DNA from: Actomonas sp051209155
GTDB lineage: Bacteria; Verrucomicrobiota; Verrucomicrobiia; Opitutales; Opitutaceae
Assembly: GCA_051209155.1 (NCBI GenBank)
Contig: JBPJGB010000001.1
Reading direction: 5' to 3' (one strand)
Length of the DNA: 64,000 nt
The first letter of the stretch is position 1. Every line of letters begins with the position of its first letter. Of this stretch, positions 16,000-24,876 are shown piece after piece. The translations under genes and the position numbers were made by a program. Under the pieces are notes generated by a model. The model saw only the letters and a list, made by a program, of their open reading frames with translations. It had not been told where the DNA came from and did no database searches.

Positions 16000-18312
16000 A
16001 TGTTCTTGTCCGATGCCCACCAGCGTTTGCTTGCCCGGCTGCTGCCGGTGTTGGCGGCTGCGTTGCTGGCGATGGCCGGGTGGTGCGGACGCTTGGACTG
16101 GATCGACGCGCACAACCCCAACGTGCTGCGAGTCCCCTTGCGGGTGGAGCAGGTGTCGCGGGCGGAGCTTTACTTCGATGTCGGGCAGGGACTGTGGGCG
16201 GGGGATGTCAGCGTGCGGGAGCTCGTGCCGGGCATGCCGGAGACGGTGATCGGGTTTACGGTGCCGCGGGCGCCGATCTTCACGCTGCGATTGGATCCGA
16301 TGACGACAGGCGGTGCGTTTGCGGTCGGCGTGCCGTGGCTGGAGTCGGCGACGGGGCGGGTGATCGCGCGCTTCCCGCGCTCGGCGGTCACGCCGCGGCT
16401 GCAGGTCGATTCGTGGCACGATGCCGGCGAGTGGTTTGAGGCCACGGCGGCGGTGGGATCGGACGACGTGCAGGTGTGGTTTGGGCTCGGCGGACCCTTG
16501 CGGCACGCGCGCGGCCGGGCGTGGGGCTGGTGGCTGGCGGCGGCGGTTGGCGTGATCGTGCTGCGGGTTGGGTTGGCGCGGTTTCCGGCGGTGCGGGAAC
16601 GGGATCGTTGGCATCGAGTGGTGCCGGCGGCGTTTGGGCAGGGGATGGCCCGGGCGGCGACGGCGACGTGGCGGGGCGGGAGTCGAGTCGGCGAGGTGCT
16701 GCTGGCGGACGTCGCGGCGGCGACGCCACGGCGGGTGGTGATCGGCGCGCTGATCGTGGTCGCGGCGCAGGCGTGGTTGTTGAGCGGCTGGTTGCAGACG
16801 ACGGACTGGCCGATGTGGGACGAGGCGAATTTCGCCGGCCGGGGCGCGGACTGGGCGGAGGGACGCGGCAGCTTTGGTGAGTTGCATACGGGGCCGGGTT
16901 ACGTGGTGAACTACGGCGTGCTGTCGTGGTTTGGCGACGCCGGGCACACCGTGATCTGGCAACACGCGCTGGTGAAGCTCGGCGTGGCCGTGATGCTTTA
17001 TCTCGCGCTGGTGCGGCTGTGGCGGAATCCGACCGCGGCGGTGGCGGCGGTGCTGGCGTGGAGCGCGACGTGGTTTCAGTTGGAGTATCCGTCGATGGTT
17101 TATCTGGCGGCGTGGATGTGGTTCCTCGCGGCGCTCGCGTTGATCGATCGCTGGCCGCTGCTGGGGGTGTTGCTGCTGACGTGGGCGGTGGCGTATCGGC
17201 AGGATTACCAGTTCGCCTTGCCCGTGGTGCTCGCCGGACTCGGTTGGCGCTGGTGGCGCGACGGATGCCGGGTGCGTGAATGTTGGATACGCGGCGAGGC
17301 GGCCCAACCGGCGGTCCAGGTGGCCGCGGTGGGGGCGGCCTTGCTGTTGGTGCTGGCCATTGGCGTGGTGGTGAAGGGCAGCTCCTGGGGAGGCGTGGGG
17401 CATCGCGGGTGGTTTGCCTTTCAGCAGCACTATGCGGTGCGCGAGGTGACGGTGCGGGGGCTGAGCAACTTCGACCCCTACGCGCGCTATCCGGAGATCA
17501 TTGCGGAGGATTTTCCCGGCGCGACTTCATTGACGGAAGCTTGGGCGAGCAACCCCGGCGCGATGCTGAAGCATGTGGTTTGGAACCTGACCCATGCGGC
17601 GGAGGTGCTGGTGGAGTATTGGCGACCGTCGGCGGGATTGGGTTTCGGCGTGGGGTTGGCGGCGGTGCTGGCCGTGCTGGCCCTGTTGATCCGGGAGCGG
17701 GTGCCAAGTGCCGAGCCAGGCGCGTGGTGGTTATTGGGCGGAGGCTTGCTGGTGGTCGGTCCGGGTTTGGTCGTGCTGGCCAAGGACACCTATCTGCTGC
17801 CGGTGCTGGCGGGAGCCTTGGCCGTGGTGGGTTGGGGGCTCGGCCAGGTCGCGCCACGGATCCCCGCGCGGGCCCGCAGCGGGTTGCGGATGATCTGGGT
17901 GGTGGGCGCGCTGGTCCTGATGGTCTGGTGGTGGCCGGCGCGGGCGCGGCTGGCGGCGCGTCCGGCCGTGCTGCCAGTTTCGACCACGGCGCAGGCGCTG
18001 GCCGAAGTCTGGCCGGACGACGGGCGGCATGTGTTGGTGGGTTACGGCGCGTCGACCTACGAAGTGTATTTGGGGCGGGATCGTTGCCGCGGCATCGAGG
18101 CGGTGAACGCCATCACCGGCAGCGCGGCGCCGGATCGCTCGGTGGCGCAGTTCCTCGCCGAGGAGCGCCCCTTCGCCGTGCTCATGACCGGCCTCTGGTG
18201 GGACAACGTGCCGGTCGACGAAACGCCCTTGCGCGACCTCGTCGCCAGCGGAACCTGGTCGGTGAAACCCGTGCCGCGTGGCCGGCTTTATTACCGAAAT
18301 GGCAACGAGTGA
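16000..18312 (+). CDS. Large polytopic membrane protein, GT-C glycosyltransferase-like
   Basis: 770 residues from the ATG at 16000, chosen because residues upstream of it are encoded by repeat module A. One membrane helix (about 10-28) precedes a non-cytoplasmic beta-rich region (30-165), then some ten hydrophobic helices. Between helices lies WPMWDEANFAGRGADWAEG (about 270-288), which places an acidic pair D274-E275 in the first catalytic-type loop. This resembles the DE motif of ArnT/PMT-like GT-C transferases that use polyprenyl-phosphate sugars. A soluble C-terminal part (about 660-770) has LVGYGASTYEVY and ends in RLYYRNGNE. The large N-terminal insert is unusual for the family. Transfer of a sugar to a cell-surface acceptor is inferred. 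Confidence 0.75.
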   Translation: MFLSDAHQRLLARLLPVLAAALLAMAGWCGRLDWIDAHNPNVLRVPLRVEQVSRAELYFDVGQGLWAGDVSVRELVPGMPETVIGFTVPRAPIFTLRLDPMTTGGAFAVGVPWLESATGRVIARFPRSAVTPRLQVDSWHDAGEWFEATAAVGSDDVQVWFGLGGPLRHARGRAWGWWLAAAVGVIVLRVGLARFPAVRERDRWHRVVPAAFGQGMARAATATWRGGSRVGEVLLADVAAATPRRVVIGALIVVAAQAWLLSGWLQTTDWPMWDEANFAGRGADWAEGRGSFGELHTGPGYVVNYGVLSWFGDAGHTVIWQHALVKLGVAVMLYLALVRLWRNPTAAVAAVLAWSATWFQLEYPSMVYLAAWMWFLAALALIDRWPLLGVLLLTWAVAYRQDYQFALPVVLAGLGWRWWRDGCRVRECWIRGEAAQPAVQVAAVGAALLLVLAIGVVVKGSSWGGVGHRGWFAFQQHYAVREVTVRGLSNFDPYARYPEIIAEDFPGATSLTEAWASNPGAMLKHVVWNLTHAAEVLVEYWRPSAGLGFGVGLAAVLAVLALLIRERVPSAEPGAWWLLGGGLLVVGPGLVVLAKDTYLLPVLAGALAVVGWGLGQVAPRIPARARSGLRMIWVVGALVLMVWWWPARARLAARPAVLPVSTTAQALAEVWPDDGRHVLVGYGASTYEVYLGRDRCRGIEAVNAITGSAAPDRSVAQFLAEERPFAVLMTGLWWDNVPVDETPLRDLVASGTWSVKPVPRGRLYYRNGNE

Positions 18313-18963
18313 AACCCGCGAGGCACGGAGGCTTTGACCGCAGATGGCGCGGATGGGCGCAGATGCCGTGAGGACGGGATCTCTTTAACCACTACCGAGC
18401 GCAGCGACATCTGAGAGACGAAGTGCCGAAGCAAGGGCACAGAATCCACGGAGGGGTATGGTGGCTGAGAGGCAGCGTGACGCCGTCGGCGTCCACCTGG
18501 CGGCCTTGAGGTGGACCGCGACCCGCATGTCCCGCGAACGCGGCGATCCGGACGCGGTGCTGCGGTGGAGTGGAGAACGTGGTTTAACTGCACATGGCGC
18601 GGATGGGCGCAGATGCCGTGAGGCCCGCCTTCGCTGAAGCTCCGACTGACGGGGCAGAACATGCTTGGGAACGCGGATAGGCGCTAATCTGCGCTCATAC
18701 CAATCAGCGAAAATCAGCGTCGATTGGCGTTCCTCGATGGTTCGCGAGAACGTGGTTCCCGTCCCGCGAGCGCGGCGATCTGGACGCGGTGTTGCGGTGG
18801 CGTGGCTTCGCGTCTCTTCGCGGTTCAATGCCACGTTGCCCCACGGTATCTGCGCCTATCAGCGTGATCTGCGGTTCAAATCTGCGGTGGAGCTGCGCCC
18901 GCAGATCTGTCTGGCATTGGGCGGGGCGTCGCTGGCAGCGTGGCGGGCTCTGTTTTTCAATCC
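18313..18963. repeat. 651-bp gap of repeat modules
   Basis: Contents in order: a C-type stretch (18335-18370); module A at 18385-18433; inverted module D with ACGCCGTCGGCGTCCACCTG (18480-18545); the 196-bp composite 18605-18800, which matches 6332-6527; and a final C-type piece (18840-18895). No gene is supportable. The promoter of uup must lie within or between repeats. Confidence 0.8.
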
Positions 18964-20793
18964 ATGCCGCTGCTGACCATCAACGACCTCTCCCATGCCT
19001 TTGGCGGGCCGCCCGTGCTCGATGCAGTCAATCTGCAGGTCGATGCGGGCGAGCGGGTCTGTTTGGTGGGGCGCAACGGCAGTGGCAAATCGACCTTCAT
19101 GAAGCTGCTGGCCCGCGACATGTTGCCGGATCGGGGCTCCATCGTGCGAGCGCCAGGCACGCGCATCGCCCGGCTGCCGCAGGACAGCCCGGCGGATGTG
19201 CAGGGCACGGTGCACGACGTGGTCGCCGCGGGTCTCGTGCCGCTGCACGACCACGAGGAGGAGTGGGAGCAGGAGGTGCGGATCGAAAACGTGATGGAGC
19301 GCATGTCGCTCACGCCGACGGCCGACTTTGAATCGTTGTCCGGCGGACTCAAACGCCGCGTGCTGCTGGCGCAGGCCTTGGCGAGCGCGCCGGACCTGCT
19401 GCTGCTCGATGAGCCGACCAACCACCTCGACATCGCCAGCATCGAGTGGCTCGAGTCCTTCCTCTTGGAGAGCGGACTGGCTTTGTTCTTTGTGAGCCAC
19501 GACCGCGCGTTCCTGAAGAAACTCGCCACCCGCATTGTGGAGCTGGACCGCGGGATCCTGACCAACTGGGACTGCCCCTATGACACCTTTCTCGAGCGGC
19601 GCGAGGCGCGGCTCGAGGTGCAGGAGCGCGAGTGGGCGCAGCAGGACAAGTTGCTGGCGCAGGAAGAGGCCTGGATCCGCCGTGGCATCAAGGCCCGGCG
19701 CACCCGTGATCAGGGGCGCGTGGCGCGGCTGAAGGAACTGCGCTCGGAGCGCAGGGCCCGGCGCGAGCTGCAGGGCAGCGCGACCATGCGGGTGAGCGAG
19801 GCGGACCGCAGCGGTCAGCGGGTGGTTGAGGCCATCGGCGTGGAGTTTGCGTATCCAGGGCCTGGTGACGTGACGCCGGTGCGCGGGTTGGAGCTGCTGA
19901 TCAACCGCGGCGACAAGATCGGTATCCTGGGCGCCAACGGTGCGGGGAAGACGACGCTGGTGAAGCTGTTGCTGGGTGAGCTCAAACCGACGGCGGGGGA
20001 GCTGAAGTTTGGCACGCGCCTGGAGGTGGTGTATCTCGACCAGCTGCGCGCGCAGATCGACGGCAACAAGACCGTGATGGAGAATGTGGCGGAGGGGAAC
20101 GACCACGTGACGGTCGACGGCAAGCGCAAGCACGTGATCTCCTACTTGGAGGACTTCCTGTTCGAGCCCGATCGCGCCCGCACGCCCGCGCGGGTGCTGA
20201 GCGGAGGGGAGCGCAACCGGCTCTTGCTCGCCCGGCTGTTCACCAAACCGGCCAACGTGCTGGTGCTCGACGAGCCGACCAATGACCTCGATGCAGAGAC
20301 CTTGGAATTGCTCGAAAGTCTGCTGGTCGATTTCGGCGGCACGCTGCTGGTGGTGAGTCATGATCGTGACTTCCTGGACAACGTCGTGACCTCGACGCTG
20401 GTGGCGGAGGGCGATGGCAGGTGGCGCGAATACGTCGGCGGCTACAGCGACTACGCGGCGGATCGCGCGCGGAATGCGGGACCGGGGTCGACGACCCCGG
20501 CACCAGCGAATCCGGCCAAGGGAAAGCCGGTGAAGGCCAAGGTGGCCAAACCGCGGAAGCTGAACGGCAAGGAGAAGGCGGAGCTGGAGGCCTTGCCAGC
20601 GAAGATCGAGGCGCTGGAAGCGGAGCAGGCCGAGTTGACCGGCAAGCTGGCCGACCCGGCGTTTTACGCGGACAAGGCCGCGGAGGTGCCGGCGATCAAG
20701 GCGCGGCTCGATGCGATCGAAGCGGAGACGCTCGACGTCTTCGCCCGCTGGGAAGAACTCGAAGCGATCAAAACGGCGAGCGAAGCGGGGTAG
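18964..20793 (+). CDS. uup: ABC-F family ATPase Uup
   Basis: 609 residues from the ATG at 18964. Two ABC domains lie in tandem with no membrane segments. Domain 1 has Walker A GRNGSGKST (36-44), signature LSGGLKRR and Walker B LLLLDEPTNHLD. Domain 2 has GANGAGKTT, LSGGERNR and VLVLDEPTNDLD. Both switch histidines are present (FVSHDRAFL and VVSHDRDFL). The linker is Arg/Glu-rich. A Lys/Ala/Pro hinge leads to a C-terminal coiled coil (about 530-605) characteristic of Uup, which binds branched DNA and ribosomes in studied species. It acts in the cytoplasm, in translation or in limiting transposon excision. It stands alone between two repeat-filled gaps. Confidence 0.95.
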   Translation: MPLLTINDLSHAFGGPPVLDAVNLQVDAGERVCLVGRNGSGKSTFMKLLARDMLPDRGSIVRAPGTRIARLPQDSPADVQGTVHDVVAAGLVPLHDHEEEWEQEVRIENVMERMSLTPTADFESLSGGLKRRVLLAQALASAPDLLLLDEPTNHLDIASIEWLESFLLESGLALFFVSHDRAFLKKLATRIVELDRGILTNWDCPYDTFLERREARLEVQEREWAQQDKLLAQEEAWIRRGIKARRTRDQGRVARLKELRSERRARRELQGSATMRVSEADRSGQRVVEAIGVEFAYPGPGDVTPVRGLELLINRGDKIGILGANGAGKTTLVKLLLGELKPTAGELKFGTRLEVVYLDQLRAQIDGNKTVMENVAEGNDHVTVDGKRKHVISYLEDFLFEPDRARTPARVLSGGERNRLLLARLFTKPANVLVLDEPTNDLDAETLELLESLLVDFGGTLLVVSHDRDFLDNVVTSTLVAEGDGRWREYVGGYSDYAADRARNAGPGSTTPAPANPAKGKPVKAKVAKPRKLNGKEKAELEALPAKIEALEAEQAELTGKLADPAFYADKAAEVPAIKARLDAIEAETLDVFARWEELEAIKTASEAG

Positions 20794-21104
20794 TTCTTAC
20801 AGAAGGCAACGAAGGGAACAAAGCCGTCAGCCTGCTGGGTTTTACAGGAGGAAACAGAGGTCAACAGAGCCACTCCAAGGCCGGTATTCACAGAAGGTAG
20901 CAAAGAAAACCAAGGCCCTGAGGGAGGGATGGTTCGACCACAGATTTCAAGGAGAGCTCGGAACACGTCCAACTGGGATAAAACCGCAGATTTCGCTTCG
21001 CTCGGTAGTGGTTAAAAGATCAGCGCGTCGACGCGGGCGGTGGTTTACAAAGTAATTGGCGATGGGCTTCGACAAGTGGGGGCGGGGGGCCGACGCTGAC
21101 CCTC
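20794..21104. repeat. 311-bp gap with E-type repeats and a partial module A
   Basis: The E-type motif TTACAGAAGGCAACGAAGGG (20800) and its variant TTTTACAGGAGGAAACAGAG (20839) recur near 23.73, 25.93, 25.98 kb and, inverted, 26.2 kb. A truncated module A (CGCTTCGCTCGGTAGTGGTT) ends at about 21014. Nothing gene-like was seen. Confidence 0.72.
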
Positions 21105-21731
21105 TTGACCGTTCTCTGGAGTTTCTTCCTACCGGGAGTGTTGTTGCTGTTGATCCCGGCGAACGCGCTTCTTTCGACCCGAGTGCAATTGCGCACCTTG
21201 GAGAGTTTTCATTCGCTCGACAGCGCGCGCCGGTATCGTCGCTGGTGGTGGGTGCCGGCGCTGTGGCTCGACCCCTTGCGCGCCTTCGGTGGAGTCTGGT
21301 TGGTGAAAGCCTCGCTGAGCTTGGAATACCAATACTGGACCCAGGCGATGCTGCCCGACTTCGCGCTGTTGTTCGGGCTGTTGTTGGTGAGCATGGCGGT
21401 GCAACTCTACACCTCCCGCGAGGCCGGCGTGATGTTGGCGCCGATCGGTTTTTTGATCGGCGTGATTGCCGCACTGGCGCCGTGGTCGGTCGCCGGCGTC
21501 GGGCTGGTGGGTGGTTTGGTGGGACTGTTCGGCTTTCGTCACTTCGCCGGATTCTTTGTCGGCTGCAGCGTGGGCGTGGGCTTCTTCAGTTTTGTGCTCG
21601 ACCCCAGTCTCGTCTGGACGATCCCGCTCATCGCGACCGCCTTTGTGCCCCTCGGCGCCTGTTTGGTCACCGGTCGCACCCTGGAACTGCCGACCCGCGA
21701 CGCTTCCGGCGCCGACGGCAAAATGCGCTAG
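21105..21731 (+). CDS. Hypothetical integral membrane protein
   Basis: 208 residues from a TTG codon at 21105, the only reasonable start ahead of the first helix. Five or so hydrophobic segments are visible: SFFLPGVLLLLIPANALL, a helix around WVPALWLDPLRAFGGVWLV, DFALLFGLLLVSMAVQLY, VMLAPIGFLIGVIAALAPWS, and the long Gly/Phe/Val-rich stretch up to about 165. A final helix (TIPLIATAFVPLGACLVTG) precedes a short polar tail. A basic loop (SARRYRRWWW) follows helix 1. No catalytic or transport motif is recognised. It precedes the TrhO fusion gene by 211 bp of repeat DNA, so co-transcription is doubtful. Confidence 0.7.
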   Translation: MTVLWSFFLPGVLLLLIPANALLSTRVQLRTLESFHSLDSARRYRRWWWVPALWLDPLRAFGGVWLVKASLSLEYQYWTQAMLPDFALLFGLLLVSMAVQLYTSREAGVMLAPIGFLIGVIAALAPWSVAGVGLVGGLVGLFGFRHFAGFFVGCSVGVGFFSFVLDPSLVWTIPLIATAFVPLGACLVTGRTLELPTRDASGADGKMR

Positions 21732-21942
21732 GCGGACGCGCGGTGGGACGGCGGAGAGGCCGGGAGGTTTTTAAACCACGAATGGACACCAACGGCTTCG
21801 CCTACCGGCTACGCACCGCAATGGCAGGCGTGCTGGGACGATGAACTGATAGGTGAATCGCCATTCGTGTGTATTCGTGTCCATTGGTGGTTAAAAAACA
21901 GCGTTGGAGTGGTTCCGGTTTCTCGTGTGAGATCACCGCTCC
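21732..21942. repeat. C-type repeat gap
   Basis: AACCACGAATGGACACCAAC at 21773 and, about 90 bp later, ATTCGTGTCCATTGGTGGTT form an inverted pair with 10-bp internal periodicity. Between them is the GGCTTCGCCTACCGGCTACG segment also found at 5.18 kb. This is the variant of the C family built on AATGGACACG rather than AGATGACGC. Confidence 0.75.
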
Positions 21943-23727
21943 ATGTTCGCCAACATTTCCTGCTACAAGTTTGCCCGGCTCGATGGCCTGAAGGCGCTGC
22001 GCGAGCGTTTGCTCGGGTTCGCGAAGGCGCGCGGTTTGAAAGGCACCATCCTGTTGGCGACGGAGGGGATCAATCTGTTCATCGCGGGACCGCGCGCGGA
22101 CGTTGATGCGCTCGTGGACGAGATTCGGTCTGTGCCAGGCCTTGAAGACCTGGCGCCGAAATACAGCGAGAGTGAACACCAACCCTTCAACCGCATGCTC
22201 GTGCGGATCAAAAAGGAGATCATCGCGTTCGGGGTGGAGGGCATCGATCCGGCGGCGCGCACGTCGCCCAAGCTCAAAGCGGCGGAGCTCAAGCGTTGGC
22301 TCGACGAAGGTCGACCGGTGACACTGCTCGACACGCGCAACGACTACGAAGTGAAGCTCGGCACCTTTGCGGGAGCGATCCCGGCGGGCATCGATCACTT
22401 CCGCGATTTCCCGGCGGCCGTCGCCAAGTTGCCCGCGGAGCTGAAGGACCAGCCGGTGGTGATGTTCTGCACGGGCGGCATCCGCTGCGAGAAGGCGGGA
22501 CCGTTCATGGAACGCGAAGGTTACCAGCACATCTACCAACTCGATGGCGGCATCTTGAAATACTTCGAGGAAGTCGGCGCCGACCACTACGATGGCGAGT
22601 GCTTCGTGTTCGATCAGCGCGTCGGCGTGGACCCGGCGCTGGCGGAGACGGATTCGACGCAGTGCTTCAATTGCCAGACCCCGCTCTCGGCGGCCGAGCA
22701 GGCGCACCCGCATTTTCAACCGCCGCACAGCTGTCCGCATTGTTACGTGCCGCCGGAGGCCCGGGTGGCCGAGCGTCTCGCGCAACGTCAGGCGGCGTTG
22801 AGCGCCTTGGCTGATCCGCTGCCGGGCAGCGTGCCCTACGACAATCAGCGTCCCTTCAACGTGCCGGGTGACTTCGATCGGTCGACCCTCGGCGAAGCGT
22901 TGGCGGCGGCGTTTCCACATCTGCCGTCGAGCCATTGGGCGGCCCTCGTCGCCGAGCAACGCCTGGTGGACGGGCAGGGTAGTCCGGTGGCGCTGGATCG
23001 CACGGTGCGGGCGGGGGAGTTCTTTGCGCGATTGCAGCCGGCCACGATCGAACCGCCGGTGAACGCGGCGATCCGGCTGTTGCACGAGGACGACGCCATC
23101 GTGGTGCTGAGCAAACCTGCGCCGCTGCCGATGCACCCGGCGGGGCGCTACAACCGCAACACCCTGCAATACCTGCTGGAGCAAGCCTACGCGCCGTATC
23201 GGCTGCGCCCGGCGCACCGGCTCGACGCCAACACCAGCGGACTCGTCGTCTGTGCCCGCACGCGGCAACACGCGAGCCGCCTGCAACCCCAGTTCGCTCG
23301 CGGCGAAGTGGAGAAAGTTTACCTCGCCCGGGTGCACGGCAAACCGGATTGGGATACCCAGCTGTGCAAGTTGCCGATTGGCGACGACGTCGGCCCGGCC
23401 GGCAACCGCACGGTTGGCGAAAACGGTCGCGATGCGCGCACTTTGTTTTCCGTGGTGGCGTATCGGGAAAGTGATGACACGACCCTGCTCGAAGCGCGCC
23501 CGCTCACCGGTCGCACCAACCAGATCCGCCTGCACCTGCAAAGCCTCGGCCACCCCATCGTCGGCGACCCGGTTTACGGCCGCGAAGCGATTGAGACCGG
23601 AGCCACGCAAACCCTGCCGGTCGACGCCCCGCCGCTGTGCCTGCATTGCCAATGGCTCGAGTTCACCCACCCAACGACGGGTCAACGCGTGAGCTACGAA
23701 GACCACGCCCCCGACTGGGCAAAGTAG
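21943..23727 (+). CDS. Fusion: TrhO-type tRNA U34 hydroxylase (rhodanese) + RluA-family pseudouridine synthase
   Basis: 594 residues. The N-terminal half (1-270) is a full TrhO/YceA protein. It has an acylphosphatase-like lead (KGTILLATEGINLFIAG, 33-49) and a rhodanese domain with catalytic Cys176 in MFCTGGIRCEKA. A zinc-type Cys cluster follows (C241, C244, C264, C267). TrhO makes 5-hydroxyuridine at wobble U34 of tRNAs. After a linker, residues about 370-594 form an RluA/RsuA-superfamily pseudouridine synthase. It has the catalytic motif HRLDANTSGL (Asp428), the YLARVHG strand and TNQIRLHLQSLGHPIVGDP. No S4 domain is obvious, although 300-365 could be a degenerate RNA-binding module. The reading frame is continuous, so this is a real fusion of two RNA-modifying activities. 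Confidence 0.93.
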   Translation: MFANISCYKFARLDGLKALRERLLGFAKARGLKGTILLATEGINLFIAGPRADVDALVDEIRSVPGLEDLAPKYSESEHQPFNRMLVRIKKEIIAFGVEGIDPAARTSPKLKAAELKRWLDEGRPVTLLDTRNDYEVKLGTFAGAIPAGIDHFRDFPAAVAKLPAELKDQPVVMFCTGGIRCEKAGPFMEREGYQHIYQLDGGILKYFEEVGADHYDGECFVFDQRVGVDPALAETDSTQCFNCQTPLSAAEQAHPHFQPPHSCPHCYVPPEARVAERLAQRQAALSALADPLPGSVPYDNQRPFNVPGDFDRSTLGEALAAAFPHLPSSHWAALVAEQRLVDGQGSPVALDRTVRAGEFFARLQPATIEPPVNAAIRLLHEDDAIVVLSKPAPLPMHPAGRYNRNTLQYLLEQAYAPYRLRPAHRLDANTSGLVVCARTRQHASRLQPQFARGEVEKVYLARVHGKPDWDTQLCKLPIGDDVGPAGNRTVGENGRDARTLFSVVAYRESDDTTLLEARPLTGRTNQIRLHLQSLGHPIVGDPVYGREAIETGATQTLPVDAPPLCLHCQWLEFTHPTTGQRVSYEDHAPDWAK

Positions 23728-23815
23728 GTTCTACAGAAGGAAACGAAGGGAAACGGAGCCGTCAGCCTTAGGATGCTTGCCTAGGTTTATATGAGGCGGT
23801 AGGCGCTTCCTATTC
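23728..23815. repeat. E-type repeat, short gap
   Basis: TTCTACAGAAGGAAACGAAG at about 23730 and GGAGCCGTCAGCCTTAGG are E-family text, as near 20.8 and 25.93 kb. The remaining 40 bp before the HNH gene are AT-richer than the surroundings and may hold its promoter. Confidence 0.68.
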
Positions 23816-24790
23816 ATGCGCTACTGGTGGGTGAACCATAAACAAACGTTCCGTCAGGAGTTCGATGGGAAGTATGTTTGGTGCCCTAAGCTCAAGACAA
23901 ACGGCAGTGTAAATCACTTCTACGAGACACTTAGGGCAGTTCGAAGTGGCGACTTGGTGTTTTCCTATGCGTTTGCTGCGGTGCAAGGCTTTGGGTTTGC
24001 GAGACGGCCTTGCTACTCGTGCCCACGTCCTAATGAGTTTGGCAAAGTTGGCGATGCTTGGGACGAACGAGGATGGCGAGCAGATGTGGATTTTCGCCGA
24101 TTTAGAACCCCGATTCGGACCGCGGATTATCAGGCAAAGCTAGCGCAACTCCTGCCGCTAAAATACTCGCCAATCAAAGCCGACGGTTTCGGCAATCAGG
24201 GTGCTTACTTCGCAGAGGTGCCGGAACCTCTCGCGATGTTCATCTTGGAACTAGGGGCTCCCGAAATTGTCCCCGCGTTGAGCGGACAACTGGTGGCCGA
24301 GGACGGCCCTAGCGAAGACGAGGGTATTCCTGTGATTGTCGATTGGGAGGACAGGCAACAGCGGGTGATTGAAGACGGTGACCTCCCCCAGACTATGCGA
24401 GAGGACTTGGTCCAATCGCGTCGCGGACAAGGAAAGTTTCGCAAGGCTGTCCTTACGTTTGAACGCCATTGTCGAGTGACGCGTGTGCAGAATCCGGATC
24501 ACTTGATTGCCAGCCATATTAAGCCATGGCGGGAGTCTGATGATTCGGAGCGTCTGTGTGCTGGGAATGGGCTCATGCTGACTCCGAGTATCGATCATTT
24601 GTTCGACCGCGGCTTCATCTCATTCGAAGACTCCGGTGACTTAATTGTTTCTCCAAGGGCCGATGCAGATTCGATGGTGAAGATGGGGGTTGATATCGAT
24701 GCAATGCCCAACGTTGGACGTTTTAACTCCGACCAGAAGCACTTCCTCGACTACCACCGAACTGCGATCCTACTTAAGCCATTGAAATAG
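23816..24790 (+). CDS. EVE-like/HNH endonuclease, probable modification-dependent restriction enzyme
   Basis: 324 residues. The C-terminal domain (about 208-300) is an HNH nuclease of the HNH_2 type: HCRVTRVQNPDHLIASHIKP contributes H234, CAGNGLMLTPSIDHLFDRGF contributes N251 and H261. The N-terminal 150 residues start with WWVNHKQTFRQEF and contain a GDLVFSYAFAAVQGFGFA barrel-like stretch. This fits the PUA/EVE-like modified-base reader found in EVE-HNH type IV restriction enzymes. The gene is clearly less GC-rich than its neighbours and uses AT-ending codons freely (TTAGGG, AAATAC, GATTCG), which suggests recent acquisition. It stands alone with no methylase. Likely cytoplasmic defence against DNA carrying modified bases. 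Confidence 0.85.
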   Translation: MRYWWVNHKQTFRQEFDGKYVWCPKLKTNGSVNHFYETLRAVRSGDLVFSYAFAAVQGFGFARRPCYSCPRPNEFGKVGDAWDERGWRADVDFRRFRTPIRTADYQAKLAQLLPLKYSPIKADGFGNQGAYFAEVPEPLAMFILELGAPEIVPALSGQLVAEDGPSEDEGIPVIVDWEDRQQRVIEDGDLPQTMREDLVQSRRGQGKFRKAVLTFERHCRVTRVQNPDHLIASHIKPWRESDDSERLCAGNGLMLTPSIDHLFDRGFISFEDSGDLIVSPRADADSMVKMGVDIDAMPNVGRFNSDQKHFLDYHRTAILLKPLK

Positions 24791-24876
24791 TCGGACGCAT
24801 CGGGTGGCAGTCTGGTCAACGGGCTCCAAAGCATTCGTGTTTATTCGTGTCCATTCGTGGTTAACCCTCATTCGCT
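24791..24876. repeat. C-type periodic repeat before the aldo/keto reductase gene
   Basis: ATTCGTGTTTATTCGTGTCC followed by ATTCGTGGTTAA gives three consecutive 10-bp units ending 12 bp before the start codon. The same 10-bp text appears inverted in other gaps. Confidence 0.72.
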
